This document shows positions 56,201 to 64,000 of a stretch of 64,000 nucleotides of DNA, in pieces. The position numbers were made by a program, and so were the translations under genes. The notes below the pieces were generated by a model, which saw only the letters and a list, made by a program, of their open reading frames with translations, did no database searches and was not told where the DNA came from. The first letter of the stretch is position 1, and the number at the start of each line of letters is the position of its first letter. The stretch is from Clostridiales bacterium (GTDB lineage: Bacteria; Bacillota; Clostridia; Oscillospirales; Acutalibacteraceae): assembly GCA_024690965.1 (NCBI GenBank), contig JAILOG010000011.1:1-64000 (forward strand), written 5' to 3'.

Positions 56201-56229
56201 TTGAAATACACATTTGTGTGTGATAAAAT
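56201..56229 (+). promoter_or_regulatory. Promoter of yebC
   Basis: TTGAAA (56201-56206) and TAAAAT (56224-56229) are 17 bases apart, with TGA before the -10. Confidence 0.75.
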
Positions 56230-56269
56230 ATGTTCTGTTATTATGTGAATTAATTGGAGGAGTTTTATT

Positions 56270-57013
56270 ATGTCCGGACATTCAAAATGGAGCACGATAA
56301 AGCAAAAGAAAGCAAAAATTGACGGAGCCAGAGCCAAAATTTTCACCAAAATAGGCAGAGAGCTGGCTGTTGCGGTGAGAGAGGGCGGCAGTGCCGATCC
56401 GTCTGTTAACTCAAAACTGAGAGATTGTATAGCAAAAGCAAAGGCGAACAATGTTCCGAACGAAAATATTGAACGTATTATCAAAAAGGCAAGCGGAGAA
56501 GGCGACGCCGCAAAATATGAAGCAATAACCTACGAAGGATACGGCCCCGGCGGAATTGCCGTTATCGTTGAAACCTTGACAGACAACCGCAACCGCACTG
56601 CGGGTGACGTAAGACACTATTTTGATAAATTCGGCGGAAATATGGGCACGACGGGCTGTGTTTCCTTTATGTTCTCCAAAAAAGGCCTTCTTGTAATGGA
56701 AAAAGACGACAAAAACGAGGACGAGGTTATGGAAGCCGCGCTGGAGGCAGGCGCGTCTGATTTTCAGGCAGATGAAGAAGTATTTGAAATCTTTACGGAA
56801 CCCGAGGATTTCGGCGCGGTAAACGAGGATTTATCCGCTAAGGGATATGAGTTTATCTCTGCCGAGGTAGCTATGATTCCCGCAAATTACACCACTCTCA
56901 CCGATGAAGAGCAGATAACAAAAATGCAACGTCTTCTCGATATGCTTGAAGAAAATGACGACGTTCAAAATGTATGGCATAACTGGGAAATGCCCGACAG
57001 CGACGAAGAATAA
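56270..57013 (+). CDS. yebC: YebC/PmpR-family protein
   Basis: 247 residues, standard length. The family is highly conserved, described first as a DNA-binding regulator and more recently as a translation factor easing ribosome stalling at polyproline. The signature [32 protein letters not shown] (N-terminal 30 residues) is nearly invariant, and [19 protein letters not shown] follows near 95. GGAGGAG precedes the ATG. It has its own promoter and a terminator. Confidence 0.96.
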   Translation: MSGHSKWSTIKQKKAKIDGARAKIFTKIGRELAVAVREGGSADPSVNSKLRDCIAKAKANNVPNENIERIIKKASGEGDAAKYEAITYEGYGPGGIAVIVETLTDNRNRTAGDVRHYFDKFGGNMGTTGCVSFMFSKKGLLVMEKDDKNEDEVMEAALEAGASDFQADEEVFEIFTEPEDFGAVNEDLSAKGYEFISAEVAMIPANYTTLTDEEQITKMQRLLDMLEENDDVQNVWHNWEMPDSDEE

Positions 57014-57035
57014 AATAGTATTTATCCGATTTTTG

Positions 57036-57063
57036 CGGCAGACGAACAAGCTCTCGTCTGCCG
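57036..57063 (+). terminator. Terminator of yebC
   Basis: CGGCAGACGA / TCGTCTGCCG forms a 10-bp stem, followed by TATGTTTTATCTTTT. Confidence 0.8.
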
Positions 57064-57143
57064 TATGTTTTATCTTTTTATGTGTTGTTTGACGAAATGC
57101 AAAACCGATGTGCCGGTCCTGTGAAATTTTTAGTGGAAAAGTA

Positions 57144-57172
57144 TTGATTTTTTGCAAAATTAACGGTATAAT
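57144..57172 (+). promoter_or_regulatory. Promoter of the second BspA-like cassette
   Basis: TTGATT (57144-57149) and TATAAT (57167-57172) are 17 bases apart, leaving a leader of about 60 bases. Confidence 0.8.
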
Positions 57173-57238
57173 ACTTATGTAATTAGTATATGGTAGTGTA
57201 GTTATATACAGGCGTTGTGAAAATTGAGGTGGGCATTT

Positions 57239-59581
57239 ATGAAAACGGTAAGAAATATTATTTCAGTCAGTGTTGCGTTATTGTTGCTTGCCCTGTGCGT
57301 TTTTCCTGCGGTAAGTGCAAAAAGCGTATATGCGGATGTATCTAAAGACAGCCCTGTGTATGAAAATATTGTTACAGGTGTCTCGCTTAACGCCGGTTAT
57401 ATTGAAATGCAAACAGAATGTAACGTTCCTGCGCAAGCTATAGTTGCGGTATTAGACGGCTCTTATGCTGTTAAAGCATTTAAGTCTGCCCGCTTGACCG
57501 GCGGCGTGGGTACAACAAGAATAAATATGGACTTTTCTTCGCTCACGGAAACGGATAGCGTTAAAATTATAATTGTAAACGCCGTTACGCTTAAACCTCT
57601 GTGCGACGTTTACAATGTGAATTCTCAAAGCAATGGCCGTCAGGCGCGTTTGCCGAAGGGCGAAGGTAACTATCCTGTAGCGTTTGTTATAAAAGATTCC
57701 TCAGGCGATCCGATAAGCGGAGCGACCGCAACGGCTGTTTGCGAGCAAACAGGCACTTCTGTGAGTTTCGGCGCACAAAGCGATGAAAACGGCTTAATTT
57801 GCGCATCGCTTGAAAACGGCGACTATACTGTTACAGCTTCTAAGGACGGATACACTCAGTCTGTTATAAAGATGAACGTAAACTCATCATCTAAAGCATC
57901 CGTTATAACGATGAACGGCGATAACGGATATGTTGAACACAAAAGATATATACGCGAGTATCAGTGGTATAACGGCTCTTCCGCAATTTGCGAGGGCGTA
58001 TGCGGTGAAAATTTGACATGGATCTATAACCAAACGACAGGCGAGCTGCAAATTATAGGCTCGGGTGAAATGTACGATTTTGAAAACACGGCTCCGTGGG
58101 CAGTTTTTGGCAACAATATCAGTCGTGTGACCATAGACCCCGCTGTTACCGGCATAGGCGCGAACGCTTTTAAAAACTGTACGGCGCTTGAGGAGTTTGA
58201 GATAACGTCAAACATAGCGGCTATCGGCTCCAATGCGTTTCTCGGGTGCGAAAACCTTAAGACCGTTATCAACAACAGCACTCTTGAAGTAGTAAAGGGA
58301 AGCACAACTAACGGTTATGTAGCTTATTATGCAACGGATGTGTTTATAACCATAGACGGTAACAACCAAGATGAAGACTGGTCGCCTGTATACAAGAGCG
58401 TAAAGCCTGTTGTCTCAAGAGGCGACTCAGAGCCGACAACGAGAACGTATGTAGGTCTTACCCCGGGCGAGAACTATGTTGTTTATGCCGTAAACAGCTT
58501 AGACACGGATATTTTCGCACAGGATAATTTGATATATGTAAACCAGCAAAAATCAGACTCTAACGGCACAGCAAGCTTTGTTTCTGATTGCTTCGCGGAC
58601 GGGGAGACGCAGATTTTCCTGATGGGTACCGCCGCTGTTGATATCTCTGAGGCGGAAGTGAGAATTCCCGTAAAAACATACAACGGCAAATTGCAGCTTG
58701 CATCGCCCGAATTAAGCTTAAACGGCGAAACTCTTGTATTCGGCGAAGATTATTACTTTACGGGTAATTCTTTCGCAAGTGAGAGTGGCGCATATGATTT
58801 CTCGGTAGCAGGTGTCGGCAAATACGGCGGAGAAAAAAGCTGTCAGTTTACAATTATTTCTCACGACGGGCTTATGTATAAAGACGGATGTATATTTTTG
58901 GGCTGGTATGACAGTCCCGCAGATGATGCGTCACCTTATCTGCCGAGCTTTGAGGGCGATGATATTTACGCGTATCCACACTGGGAGGATATACCCGACA
59001 TAAGCGTTGACCAAAAAGACATTTATAGAGCCTACGGTGAAGATTATACAAGCTCCGCAGGATTTAACCTTCTCGGCGCGCAAATAAGGTACAACGAAAA
59101 CGATAACATAAACGGACTCAGATTTGTTTCGAGAATAAGCACTGCGCTTATAACAAAGCTTGAAGGCTTAGACGGTGACATGAGCAATAACAGCGCAACG
59201 TACGGTCATTATCTAAAATCAAATTTACCGCCCGAGGCTGTTCTTGACAAAACAAACGGCAAAAAGCTTCAAGCCGAGGCTCTGCTGTATTCGGGCGCGA
59301 ATTATAAAACATTCAGCGCTGTTATTTACCAGATTCCCGAGAGCGGATGCAATACAGAGATATCTGTTCGTCCTTATATTGAATACACCGACGCGAACGG
59401 CGTTTCACAAACATACTATTTTACCGAAAAAACCGCGAGAAATTACAACGGCGCTTACCACACAACAATTTCACGCGTGGCAAAATATATAGTAGAGAAC
59501 GATGAAACGCGTCTTAACAACTCATTGCCCGGACTGCAGGAATATATAAGATATCTCGCGGGATTATATAACGGTGATTAA
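57239..59581 (+). CDS. Secreted BspA-related protein with shared C-terminal domain
   Basis: About 780 residues. Signal peptide (1-25, ending AVSA), an unassigned beta-rich part, and a carboxypeptidase-regulatory-like Ig domain (about 155-225: DPISGATATAV, GDYTVTASKDGY). A short LRR_5 block follows (about 265-360: GTLEIIGSGEMYDFENTAPW-type and IGANAFKNCTALEEFEI). Another Ig-like region and a C-terminal domain of about 190 residues (GLRFVSRIS, RPYIEYTDANG, YHTTISRVAKYI) come last. The last domain is homologous to that of the protein at 18780-22415. The ATG at 57239 has GAGGTG upstream. A 48-residue peptide gene follows after 56 bases. Confidence 0.85.
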   Translation: MKTVRNIISVSVALLLLALCVFPAVSAKSVYADVSKDSPVYENIVTGVSLNAGYIEMQTECNVPAQAIVAVLDGSYAVKAFKSARLTGGVGTTRINMDFSSLTETDSVKIIIVNAVTLKPLCDVYNVNSQSNGRQARLPKGEGNYPVAFVIKDSSGDPISGATATAVCEQTGTSVSFGAQSDENGLICASLENGDYTVTASKDGYTQSVIKMNVNSSSKASVITMNGDNGYVEHKRYIREYQWYNGSSAICEGVCGENLTWIYNQTTGELQIIGSGEMYDFENTAPWAVFGNNISRVTIDPAVTGIGANAFKNCTALEEFEITSNIAAIGSNAFLGCENLKTVINNSTLEVVKGSTTNGYVAYYATDVFITIDGNNQDEDWSPVYKSVKPVVSRGDSEPTTRTYVGLTPGENYVVYAVNSLDTDIFAQDNLIYVNQQKSDSNGTASFVSDCFADGETQIFLMGTAAVDISEAEVRIPVKTYNGKLQLASPELSLNGETLVFGEDYYFTGNSFASESGAYDFSVAGVGKYGGEKSCQFTIISHDGLMYKDGCIFLGWYDSPADDASPYLPSFEGDDIYAYPHWEDIPDISVDQKDIYRAYGEDYTSSAGFNLLGAQIRYNENDNINGLRFVSRISTALITKLEGLDGDMSNNSATYGHYLKSNLPPEAVLDKTNGKKLQAEALLYSGANYKTFSAVIYQIPESGCNTEISVRPYIEYTDANGVSQTYYFTEKTARNYNGAYHTTISRVAKYIVENDETRLNNSLPGLQEYIRYLAGLYNGD

Positions 59582-59637
59582 GAGGCTTTGCCCCTTGATT
59601 ATATAAATTTCGAAATTTATTAAAGGAGGAAACCAAA

Positions 59638-59784
59638 ATGAAAGCTACTTACAACAAGCCTTTAATGGCAACAGAAGAAATCAAAAAGGTAGATGTTATC
59701 ACAGCTTCCGGAATCAGTGATCAAAATCACGGCGCCGGAGAAGGCACAGGTAATATAGCAGGTCGTACCAGAGGTCGCGGCTGA
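59638..59784 (+). CDS. Short TASG-motif peptide
   Basis: 48 residues. AAAGGAGG lies 9 bases before the ATG. It begins MKATYNKPLMATEE, has VDVITASGISDQ in the middle, and ends with a Gly/Arg-rich tail (GNIAGRTRGRG). There is no signal peptide. It shares MK-(x)-Y-x-x-P...D-x-[IL]-TASG with the peptide at 22433-22588, while the part after TASG differs completely. Both follow large secreted proteins with a common C-terminal domain. This conserved-front, variable-tail design recalls precursor peptides, but no modification enzyme or transporter is adjacent. Confidence 0.72.
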   Translation: MKATYNKPLMATEEIKKVDVITASGISDQNHGAGEGTGNIAGRTRGRG

Positions 59785-59930
59785 TAGCATTGCCTAAAAT
59801 CAGGTTTTCGATCGTTGCCGCTTAGGTTGCCCTTTGTGCACAGACAACTTAGCGTAGAAGCGGCACGGCGTCTGCCAATGTATGGATCTTTCCGTACAAG
59901 CTAATTTTGCATTTCATTTTGCAAAATCCG
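59785..59930 (+). ncRNA. Structured 3' region, candidate noncoding RNA
   Basis: No coding. Consecutive hairpins can be drawn: TGCCGCTT (59816-59823) with AAGCGGCA (59858-59865), enclosing GTTG (59826-59829) with CAAC (59845-59848). GTATGGA (59880-59886) pairs with TCCGTAC (59890-59896), allowing one G-U. ATTTTGC (59904-59910) pairs with GCAAAAT (59921-59927). A terminator follows. It could be the 3' untranslated region of the peptide message or a separate RNA. No known family is recognised. Confidence 0.4.
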
Positions 59931-59931
59931 G

Positions 59932-59964
59932 AGAGGAGTCTATTGATTTAGACTCCTCTTTCTC
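59932..59964 (+). terminator. Terminator of the second BspA/TASG cassette
   Basis: AGAGGAGTCTA / TAGACTCCTCT forms an 11-bp stem with a 6-base loop, followed by TTCTCATTT. Confidence 0.8.
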
Positions 59965-59993
59965 ATTTATTTAAGAAAGGACTGCGCAAATTT

Positions 59994-60989
59994 ATGGATA
60001 TAGGAATTTTAGGTGCAGGCACCTGGGGATGCGCGCTTGCGGTAATGCTTGCAAAAAGCGGTCATAATGTTACCGTTTGGTCGGCGCTGAAAGAAGAAAT
60101 TGAAAGTCTGACAAAAACGCGGAAACACAAAAATCTGCCGAATATGGATATCCCCGACAGCTTAGATTTTACCGCGGATATAAAATCGGCTTGTGAAAGC
60201 AAAAATATAATTGTGTTTGCAGTTCCCTCTGTATTTGTTCGTTCAACTGCCGAGGCCGCCGAGCCGTTTATTAAAAACGGGCAGATTATCGCGGATGTGG
60301 CAAAGGGAATTGAACCGCATACCTTATACACAATGACGGGAATTATCCACGACGTGCTGAAAGACAATGTTAGGCTTGTTGCGCTTTCGGGACCAACCCA
60401 CGCCGAAGAAGTAGCTGTGGGTCTGCCCACTACAATAGTTTCCGCGTCAAAGGATATTGACGCCGCAAAATATGTGCAAAGCGCTTTTATGAACGACAAT
60501 ATGCGTGTATATATTAATTCCGATATACTGGGTGTAGAGCTGTGCGGCGCGCTTAAAAATATAATTGCGCTTGCTTCTGGAATATCCTCGGGTCTCGGCA
60601 ACGGCGACAACACTACTGCGGCGATCATTACAAGAGGCATGGTGGAAATTACACGTCTCGGAACGTCTATGGGTTGTAATTCAAGCACATTTTATGGCTT
60701 GGCAGGTATAGGAGATCTGATAGTAACTGCAACCTCGCGTCACTCTCGTAACAACCGTGCGGGCAGGCTTATCGGTGAGGGCTTGTCCCCGCAAAAGGCA
60801 AAAGACGCTGTCGGTATGGTAGTAGAGGGTATAAACGCTCTGCCCGCGGCAATGGAGCTTGCAACAAAATATAATACGGAAATGCCGATAACCGCCGCCG
60901 TGAACAGCATAATCTTTAACAATGCCGACCCTGCCGCAACAATGCTTGAGTTAATGCGCAGAGACAAGAAGATAGAAGATACCTTTTAA
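59994..60989 (+). CDS. gpsA: Glycerol-3-phosphate dehydrogenase (NAD(P)+)
   Basis: 331 residues. The enzyme reduces dihydroxyacetone phosphate to sn-glycerol-3-phosphate, the backbone for phospholipids. The N-terminal nucleotide motif GAGTWGCALAVMLAKSGH (7-24) and the catalytic region GVELCGALKNIIALASGISSGLGNG with the active Lys (near 192) are present, and GLAGIGDLIVTATSRHSRN follows. AGAAAGGA precedes the ATG. It is monocistronic with a terminator at 60998. Confidence 0.97.
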   Translation: MDIGILGAGTWGCALAVMLAKSGHNVTVWSALKEEIESLTKTRKHKNLPNMDIPDSLDFTADIKSACESKNIIVFAVPSVFVRSTAEAAEPFIKNGQIIADVAKGIEPHTLYTMTGIIHDVLKDNVRLVALSGPTHAEEVAVGLPTTIVSASKDIDAAKYVQSAFMNDNMRVYINSDILGVELCGALKNIIALASGISSGLGNGDNTTAAIITRGMVEITRLGTSMGCNSSTFYGLAGIGDLIVTATSRHSRNNRAGRLIGEGLSPQKAKDAVGMVVEGINALPAAMELATKYNTEMPITAAVNSIIFNNADPAATMLELMRRDKKIEDTF

Positions 60990-60997
60990 AGTATTAT

Positions 60998-61027
60998 CAG
61001 CCGTGCGGCTTTTGCACGGCTGTTTTT
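60998..61027. terminator. Terminator between gpsA and the amidase gene
   Basis: CAGCCGTGC / GCACGGCTG is a 9-bp stem, followed by TTTTT on the plus strand. It lies between convergent genes. Confidence 0.85.
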
Positions 61028-61034
61028 CAATAAT

Positions 61035-61586
61035 TTAACGGTCATAAATATCAACAAAGGGAATTTCAAAATACTCACACACGGAAATCGACAAGTTTCG
61101 GGCTATCGACTGAATATTGTTTCTTATCCAGCGGGCGTCTTCTGCGTTGTCGTGGTATGCTATTTCCACTAACACGGCAGGGGCTTTTGTCTGCTTTAAT
61201 TCGGCAAGCTTTGTTGTGGCGCGAACATCAACCTTTTCCGGATAAGGATATATGTCTCGAAGATTGTTTGCGATTATCTCGGCTGCCCTGCGGCCTTTAA
61301 CTGATGTTTGATAGTAATAGACATCGCTACCCTGAAGCACACCCGACAGATTATCGGGAGAAGCATTTGAGTGAAGCGCCAAATGCAGCCCGTAATTTCC
61401 CATATTAGACTGAGCTATCGCGTAGCGCAGATCGCGGCTGATATCATTTCTCACTACTGTTACTCCGCTGGCGGTAAGATACGGTATCATTTCATCCGCT
61501 ATGAGATTCATATAGTATTCTTCGTTTCCACCTCCGTTGTAATAATTCCACTCCTGCAAAGAAGGGCTTAAAAATAGTGTAGGCAT
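61035..61586 (-). CDS. N-acetylmuramoyl-L-alanine amidase (Amidase_3 family)
   Basis: 183 residues, no signal peptide. The Amidase_3 fold is recognisable by FLSPSLQEWNYYNGGGNEE at the front, LHLALHSNASP with the second zinc His (near residue 71), and VLVEIAYHDN with the catalytic Glu. The usual first zinc motif DPGHGG is replaced by SPSLQEWN, as in a clostridial subgroup with the N-x-GGNEE segment. The ligand set may therefore differ. GGAGACGACGAG precedes the ATG. It may act in the cytosol, spore or after non-classical release. The deacetylase gene is 13 bases upstream on the same strand. Confidence 0.85.
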   Translation of the reverse strand: MPTLFLSPSLQEWNYYNGGGNEEYYMNLIADEMIPYLTASGVTVVRNDISRDLRYAIAQSNMGNYGLHLALHSNASPDNLSGVLQGSDVYYYQTSVKGRRAAEIIANNLRDIYPYPEKVDVRATTKLAELKQTKAPAVLVEIAYHDNAEDARWIRNNIQSIARNLSISVCEYFEIPFVDIYDR

Positions 61587-61599
61587 CTCGTCGTCTCCT

Positions 61600-62487
61600 T
61601 TAACATAAATTATTTTTTTGAAATATATCTTCTAAGCTTGTGCCGGAAGGCCGTATAAATCTTCCCAATCTGAAAAGGCTTTCGGGAGATTTCGTTATGT
61701 AGTTGAGTTTTTCATTGCAGGTAATTGTACATTTATAACCCAAAGATGCGATAAAGTCGTCTTCGCTGTCGTCATATGCCCCGAAAGGATAAACAAAAGT
61801 ATGGTTTTTAATTTCCAAATTATGCTCAAAAGCCTCTTGCAGGGTGGCGATATCATCACGTAACATATCTTTGTATTTCTCTTGGTTCTCGCCGTTGTTA
61901 ATCTTAGTTCCCAAGCGCTCGCCGCCGCTTTTGTGCATATTATAGCTGTGGTTTGCTACCTCTACTAACCCGCTGTTAAGCATTTCTTTTAAATTATCCC
62001 AAGTGCAGTGGGAATAATAGGCGTTTTCCTCAGGGTTGTCTGAGTATTGCTGAGTATACGTTCCTATAACAGATATAACAGCTTTGCAGCCGTATTTCTT
62101 AAGAAGCGGATACACATACAGATAATTATTGTAATATCCGTCGTCAAAGGTGAGCATGATCGGCTTTTTGGGCAATTCGAGATTATTATTTGTGTACGCT
62201 ATAAGATCCTCGGGTGTAACACAGGTGTATCCGTGATCGTTTATAAACTTCAAATCTTTCTCAAGCTCTGCGGGGGAAATTACATATTCGCCGTGCATGG
62301 CTGTATCCTTAAGCACGCTGTGATACATTATTGCAGGCAAAATTAACGTTTTTTCCGCTTTTTGCACCATTGACGCAGGCTTATAAGGCTCGCTGTGAGA
62401 AAAAACGATAAACATACACATCACAAGTATTACCGTTGCTGTTATTGCGGTAATAATCTTTTTGTCGGTTTTTATTATCCTGTACAA
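61600..62487 (-). CDS. Membrane-anchored polysaccharide deacetylase (NodB homology)
   Basis: About 295 residues. An N-terminal membrane anchor (about 12-32) is followed by a carbohydrate esterase 4 domain: PAIMYHSV, MLTFDDGY (catalytic Asp and metal Asp) and the metal-binding VEVANHSYNMH (HxxxMH-type). It would remove N-acetyl groups from peptidoglycan or another wall glycan. GGGAG lies 9 bases before the TTG at 62487, while ATG 62496 abuts it, so I prefer the TTG. It is probably transcribed with the amidase gene that follows. Confidence 0.9.
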   Translation of the reverse strand: MYRIIKTDKKIITAITATVILVMCMFIVFSHSEPYKPASMVQKAEKTLILPAIMYHSVLKDTAMHGEYVISPAELEKDLKFINDHGYTCVTPEDLIAYTNNNLELPKKPIMLTFDDGYYNNYLYVYPLLKKYGCKAVISVIGTYTQQYSDNPEENAYYSHCTWDNLKEMLNSGLVEVANHSYNMHKSGGERLGTKINNGENQEKYKDMLRDDIATLQEAFEHNLEIKNHTFVYPFGAYDDSEDDFIASLGYKCTITCNEKLNYITKSPESLFRLGRFIRPSGTSLEDIFQKNNLC

Positions 62488-62675
62488 CAGCACCATCTCC
62501 CATATAATATATATTAAGCGTAAAGTAAGTTTATTCTCAGATTTATATAAAACGAAAAGAACGCGCTTGACACGAAAGCGTCAGGTGCGTTCTTAATGCG
62601 TAAACCCGGATAAGCAAATTCTAAAGCTATCATTAATTATTATTAAGCGTGTAAATATTTATGGATTTTGACCTT

Positions 62676-63209
62676 CTACCACTCTCCGTGACAAAAGATT
62701 CGCTCAACCGCAAAGGTTATTGCTGTTGTTAAAATGTTTGCGGCAATAATAACAGCCGCCAAAACCTTTCTGTTTGGAACTTTTTTTCTCAAAAGCAAAT
62801 ACACAATAGGTGTTTCCACGAAGAGGGTTATCAATAAATATGAAAGAGAAACCGTAAATGTGGGCGTGGCCTGAGCTGTATAGTTTATAGAATAAAACAG
62901 CCCTTCCTCGGGGGTGTATAATGAATAAACATTATAAGGACTTATTCCAAGCCAAATGTAAGGAACCAGAAACGAAGCCAAATTCGCAAGTGAAACCACG
63001 GAGATAACTATTTTTAAGCTTTTAACTTTGGCAATGTAATTAACTGAAATTATCTCTATAAGCAAAGTAACAATAATAACTATTGGCAGCAGATTCAACG
63101 GTCGTGTTGATGATATCCATTGCCACGATGAGTTCGCGAAGGCTACTGTCGGAAACAAAAAAACAAGTAATAATACCGATAAAAACGAAAAAAAAGTTTT
63201 GTTTTTCAT
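62676..63209 (-). CDS. Membrane protein of unknown function
   Basis: 177 residues. An N-terminal signal-like segment (1-25) is followed by four further hydrophobic segments (about 39-60, 66-86, 110-130 and 145-170). Short charged loops carry KVKSLK and LLRKKVPNRK, and the protein ends RIFCHGEW. I do not recognise a family. AGAGGG is 7 bases before the ATG. It stands alone between the deacetylase gene and the tRNA genes. Confidence 0.7.
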   Translation of the reverse strand: MKNKTFFSFLSVLLLVFLFPTVAFANSSWQWISSTRPLNLLPIVIIVTLLIEIISVNYIAKVKSLKIVISVVSLANLASFLVPYIWLGISPYNVYSLYTPEEGLFYSINYTAQATPTFTVSLSYLLITLFVETPIVYLLLRKKVPNRKVLAAVIIAANILTTAITFAVERIFCHGEW

Positions 63210-63310
63210 AGCGTTACCCTCTTTGGACGTTTATATTTAAATCTTTAAAAGCGTTTGTTACGCTCTCCAAAACAATTAAATAGGCTTAAATATGAAAAAA
63301 GTAATAAAAT

Positions 63311-63344
63311 GAAAAACTCCTCTCGCTTACGCTCGAGGAATTTT
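63311..63344 (-). terminator. Terminator of tRNA-Pro
   Basis: On the minus strand TTCCTCGAGC and GCGAGAGGAG form an imperfect hairpin around GTAA, followed by TTTTTC, directly after the tRNA. Confidence 0.65.
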
Positions 63345-63421
63345 TGGTCGAGGTGACAGGATTTGAACCTGCGACTTCTGCGTCCCGAACGCAGCGCTCT
63401 ACCAAACTGAGCCACACCTCG
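63345..63421 (-). tRNA. tRNA-Pro (anticodon CGG)
   Basis: 77 bases including the encoded CCA. The acceptor is CGAGGTG/CACCTCG, the anticodon stem CTGCG/CGCAG encloses loop TTCGGGA with anticodon CGG, and the T arm contains GGTTCAAATCC. Confidence 0.95.
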
Positions 63422-63443
63422 AAATAATTATATTATTACTAAT

Positions 63444-63480
63444 AAAATCAGCCCATACCGCAAAGGAACGGGCTGATTTT
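63444..63480. terminator. Terminator between the tRNA genes
   Basis: AAAATCAGCCC / GGGCTGATTTT is an 11-bp stem with a T run on both strands. On the minus strand it follows tRNA-Gln directly. Confidence 0.85.
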
Positions 63481-63481
63481 T

Positions 63482-63555
63482 TGGCTGCGGAACTAGGATT
63501 CGAACCCAGACATACAGAGTCAGAGTCTGCTGTGCTACCCTTACACAATTCCGCA
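63482..63555 (-). tRNA. tRNA-Gln (anticodon CTG)
   Basis: 74 bases including encoded CCA. The acceptor is TGCGGAA/TTCCGCA, the anticodon stem GCAGA/TCTGT encloses loop CTCTGAC with anticodon CTG, and the T arm is CTGGGTTCGAATCCTAG with one G-U pair. Confidence 0.93.
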
Positions 63556-63882
63556 ATGCACTGCCTTTAAAACAGCAGATATATTATACTATATTTTTTT
63601 CAAATGTCAATACAATTTTCCAAATTATTGTGATTTATCGGGAGTATGGGTGATACCTTACTGCAACGTATGTATACATCCGTGTTATATTTAATTTTGT
63701 ACCGCTTTTCCGTGCGTATGCAAAATGTTTTATTTTGTAAAAATACTTGTACTTTTGTTTTATATCGGATATAATTAGCATTGAAATTATTGGTGTTATA
63801 TACTATCGTATTGGGAACAATATTTTTTGCACCAACAAGCATTTTAGTACTATTGAATATTGTTTTCGGAGGTCTTTAGGCA
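63556..63882. other. Intergenic region before the decarboxylase gene
   Basis: This 327-base AT-rich stretch has no gene I can support. It holds the promoter at 63747-63775 and a leader of about 100 bases. An 80-codon frame on the minus strand (63600-63842) has no start signal and Asn/Lys/Ile-rich random composition. Confidence 0.6.
63747..63775 (+). promoter_or_regulatory. Promoter of the decarboxylase gene
   Basis: TTGTAC (63747-63752) and TATAAT (63770-63775) are 17 bases apart. Confidence 0.7.
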
Positions 63883-64000
63883 ATGTTTAAATACGACCAG
63901 CAAAAAGCGCCTTTGTATGAGGCTCTGGAAAGGTTCCGCCGTCAGCGCGTGGTTCCGTTTGATGTGCCGGGTCACAAACGCGGCAGGGGAAACCCCGAGC
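63883..64000 (+). CDS. Orn/Lys/Arg decarboxylase, N-terminal fragment
   Basis: The gene runs off the window. The 39 visible residues (KAPLYEALERFRRQRVVPFDVPGHKRGRG) match the N-terminus of the PLP-dependent ornithine/lysine/arginine decarboxylase family (PF01276), where PLYEAL and FDVPGHK are conserved. The ATG at 63883 has GGAGGT 9 bases upstream. Substrate cannot be told from this fragment. Confidence 0.85.
   Translation, partial: MFKYDQQKAPLYEALERFRRQRVVPFDVPGHKRGRGNPE

Noticed and set aside
56071-56223. 50-codon frame with a TTG start before yebC
   Set aside because: Weak Shine-Dalgarno spacing, runs into the yebC promoter, and no family resemblance. Kept only as part of an unexplained intergenic stretch.
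60340-60360. TTATCCACG in gpsA, one base from a standard DnaA box
   Set aside because: Single coding-region occurrence far from the origin, with no cluster.
63600-63842. 80-codon frame on the minus strand
   Set aside because: No ribosome binding site, Asn/Lys/Ile-rich random composition, and it overlaps the promoter of the decarboxylase gene.

Overview
The window looks like an origin-proximal segment of a chromosome from an anaerobic, low-GC, endospore-lineage Firmicute. My best guess is Clostridia, order Oscillospirales (Ruminococcaceae/Acutalibacteraceae-like, gut-associated). The reasons are the dnaA-dnaN-yaaA-recF-remB-gyrB-gyrA block, the sporulation pair yqfC/yqfD, rubrerythrin, an operon for a V-type ATPase, many secreted proteins with type I dockerin repeats, and BspA-type leucine-rich repeat proteins. 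No rRNA, CRISPR array, insertion sequence or prophage was recognised. Three tRNA genes (Arg-ACG, Pro-CGG, Gln-CTG) are present, all on the minus strand.

Layout. 0-9.4 kb: replication initiation and gyrase, with an origin (oriC) in the dnaA-dnaN gap. 9.4-18.5 kb: an XRE regulator, yqfC-yqfD, a radical SAM protein, pgeF, a membrane-anchored surface protein, tRNA-Arg, gap, and the era-ybeY-phoH operon on the minus strand. 18.7-27.8 kb: a giant BspA/cysteine-protease-like secreted protein followed by a short TASG-motif peptide, a YmdB-type phosphodiesterase, fakA, rubrerythrin and a GH25 lysozyme with dockerin. 28-33.5 kb: mnmE-mnmG-rsmG and a membrane propeller protein on the minus strand, with two parS-like sites. 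33.6-41.4 kb: a BspA/dockerin protein, an M23 endopeptidase, a DHHW-like protein, a Nudix protein, trpS and a dockerin protein with NGDY repeats. 41.6-50.3 kb: a nine-gene V-ATPase operon, predicted to be Na+-coupled. 50.4-57 kb: lspA, a pseudouridine synthase, a papain-like dockerin protease, an ECF sigma/anti-sigma/dockerin-only operon and yebC. 57.1-60 kb: a second BspA-like protein plus TASG peptide, a structured untranslated region and gpsA. 61-64 kb: a cell-wall amidase, a polysaccharide deacetylase, a membrane protein, two tRNAs and the start of an Orn/Lys/Arg decarboxylase.

How the genes work together. Housekeeping operons alternate with single, strongly promoted genes for exported proteins. 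Five of these exported proteins end in dockerins with the same recognition-helix pattern, so they probably dock to a common cohesin scaffold. One dockerin-only protein is encoded with its own ECF sigma/anti-sigma pair. The most unusual observations are: (1) an origin whose candidate DnaA boxes consistently carry A where the standard box has its second C, next to a DnaA whose recognition helix reads NYS instead of DHT; (2) two paralogous cassettes of a large secreted protein with a shared C-terminal domain plus a roughly 50-residue peptide with a common MK..Y..P...D..TASG pattern; (3) the ECF-controlled dockerin operon; (4) parS-like sites, one inside a terminator-like hairpin; (5) a 150-base structured region after the second peptide.
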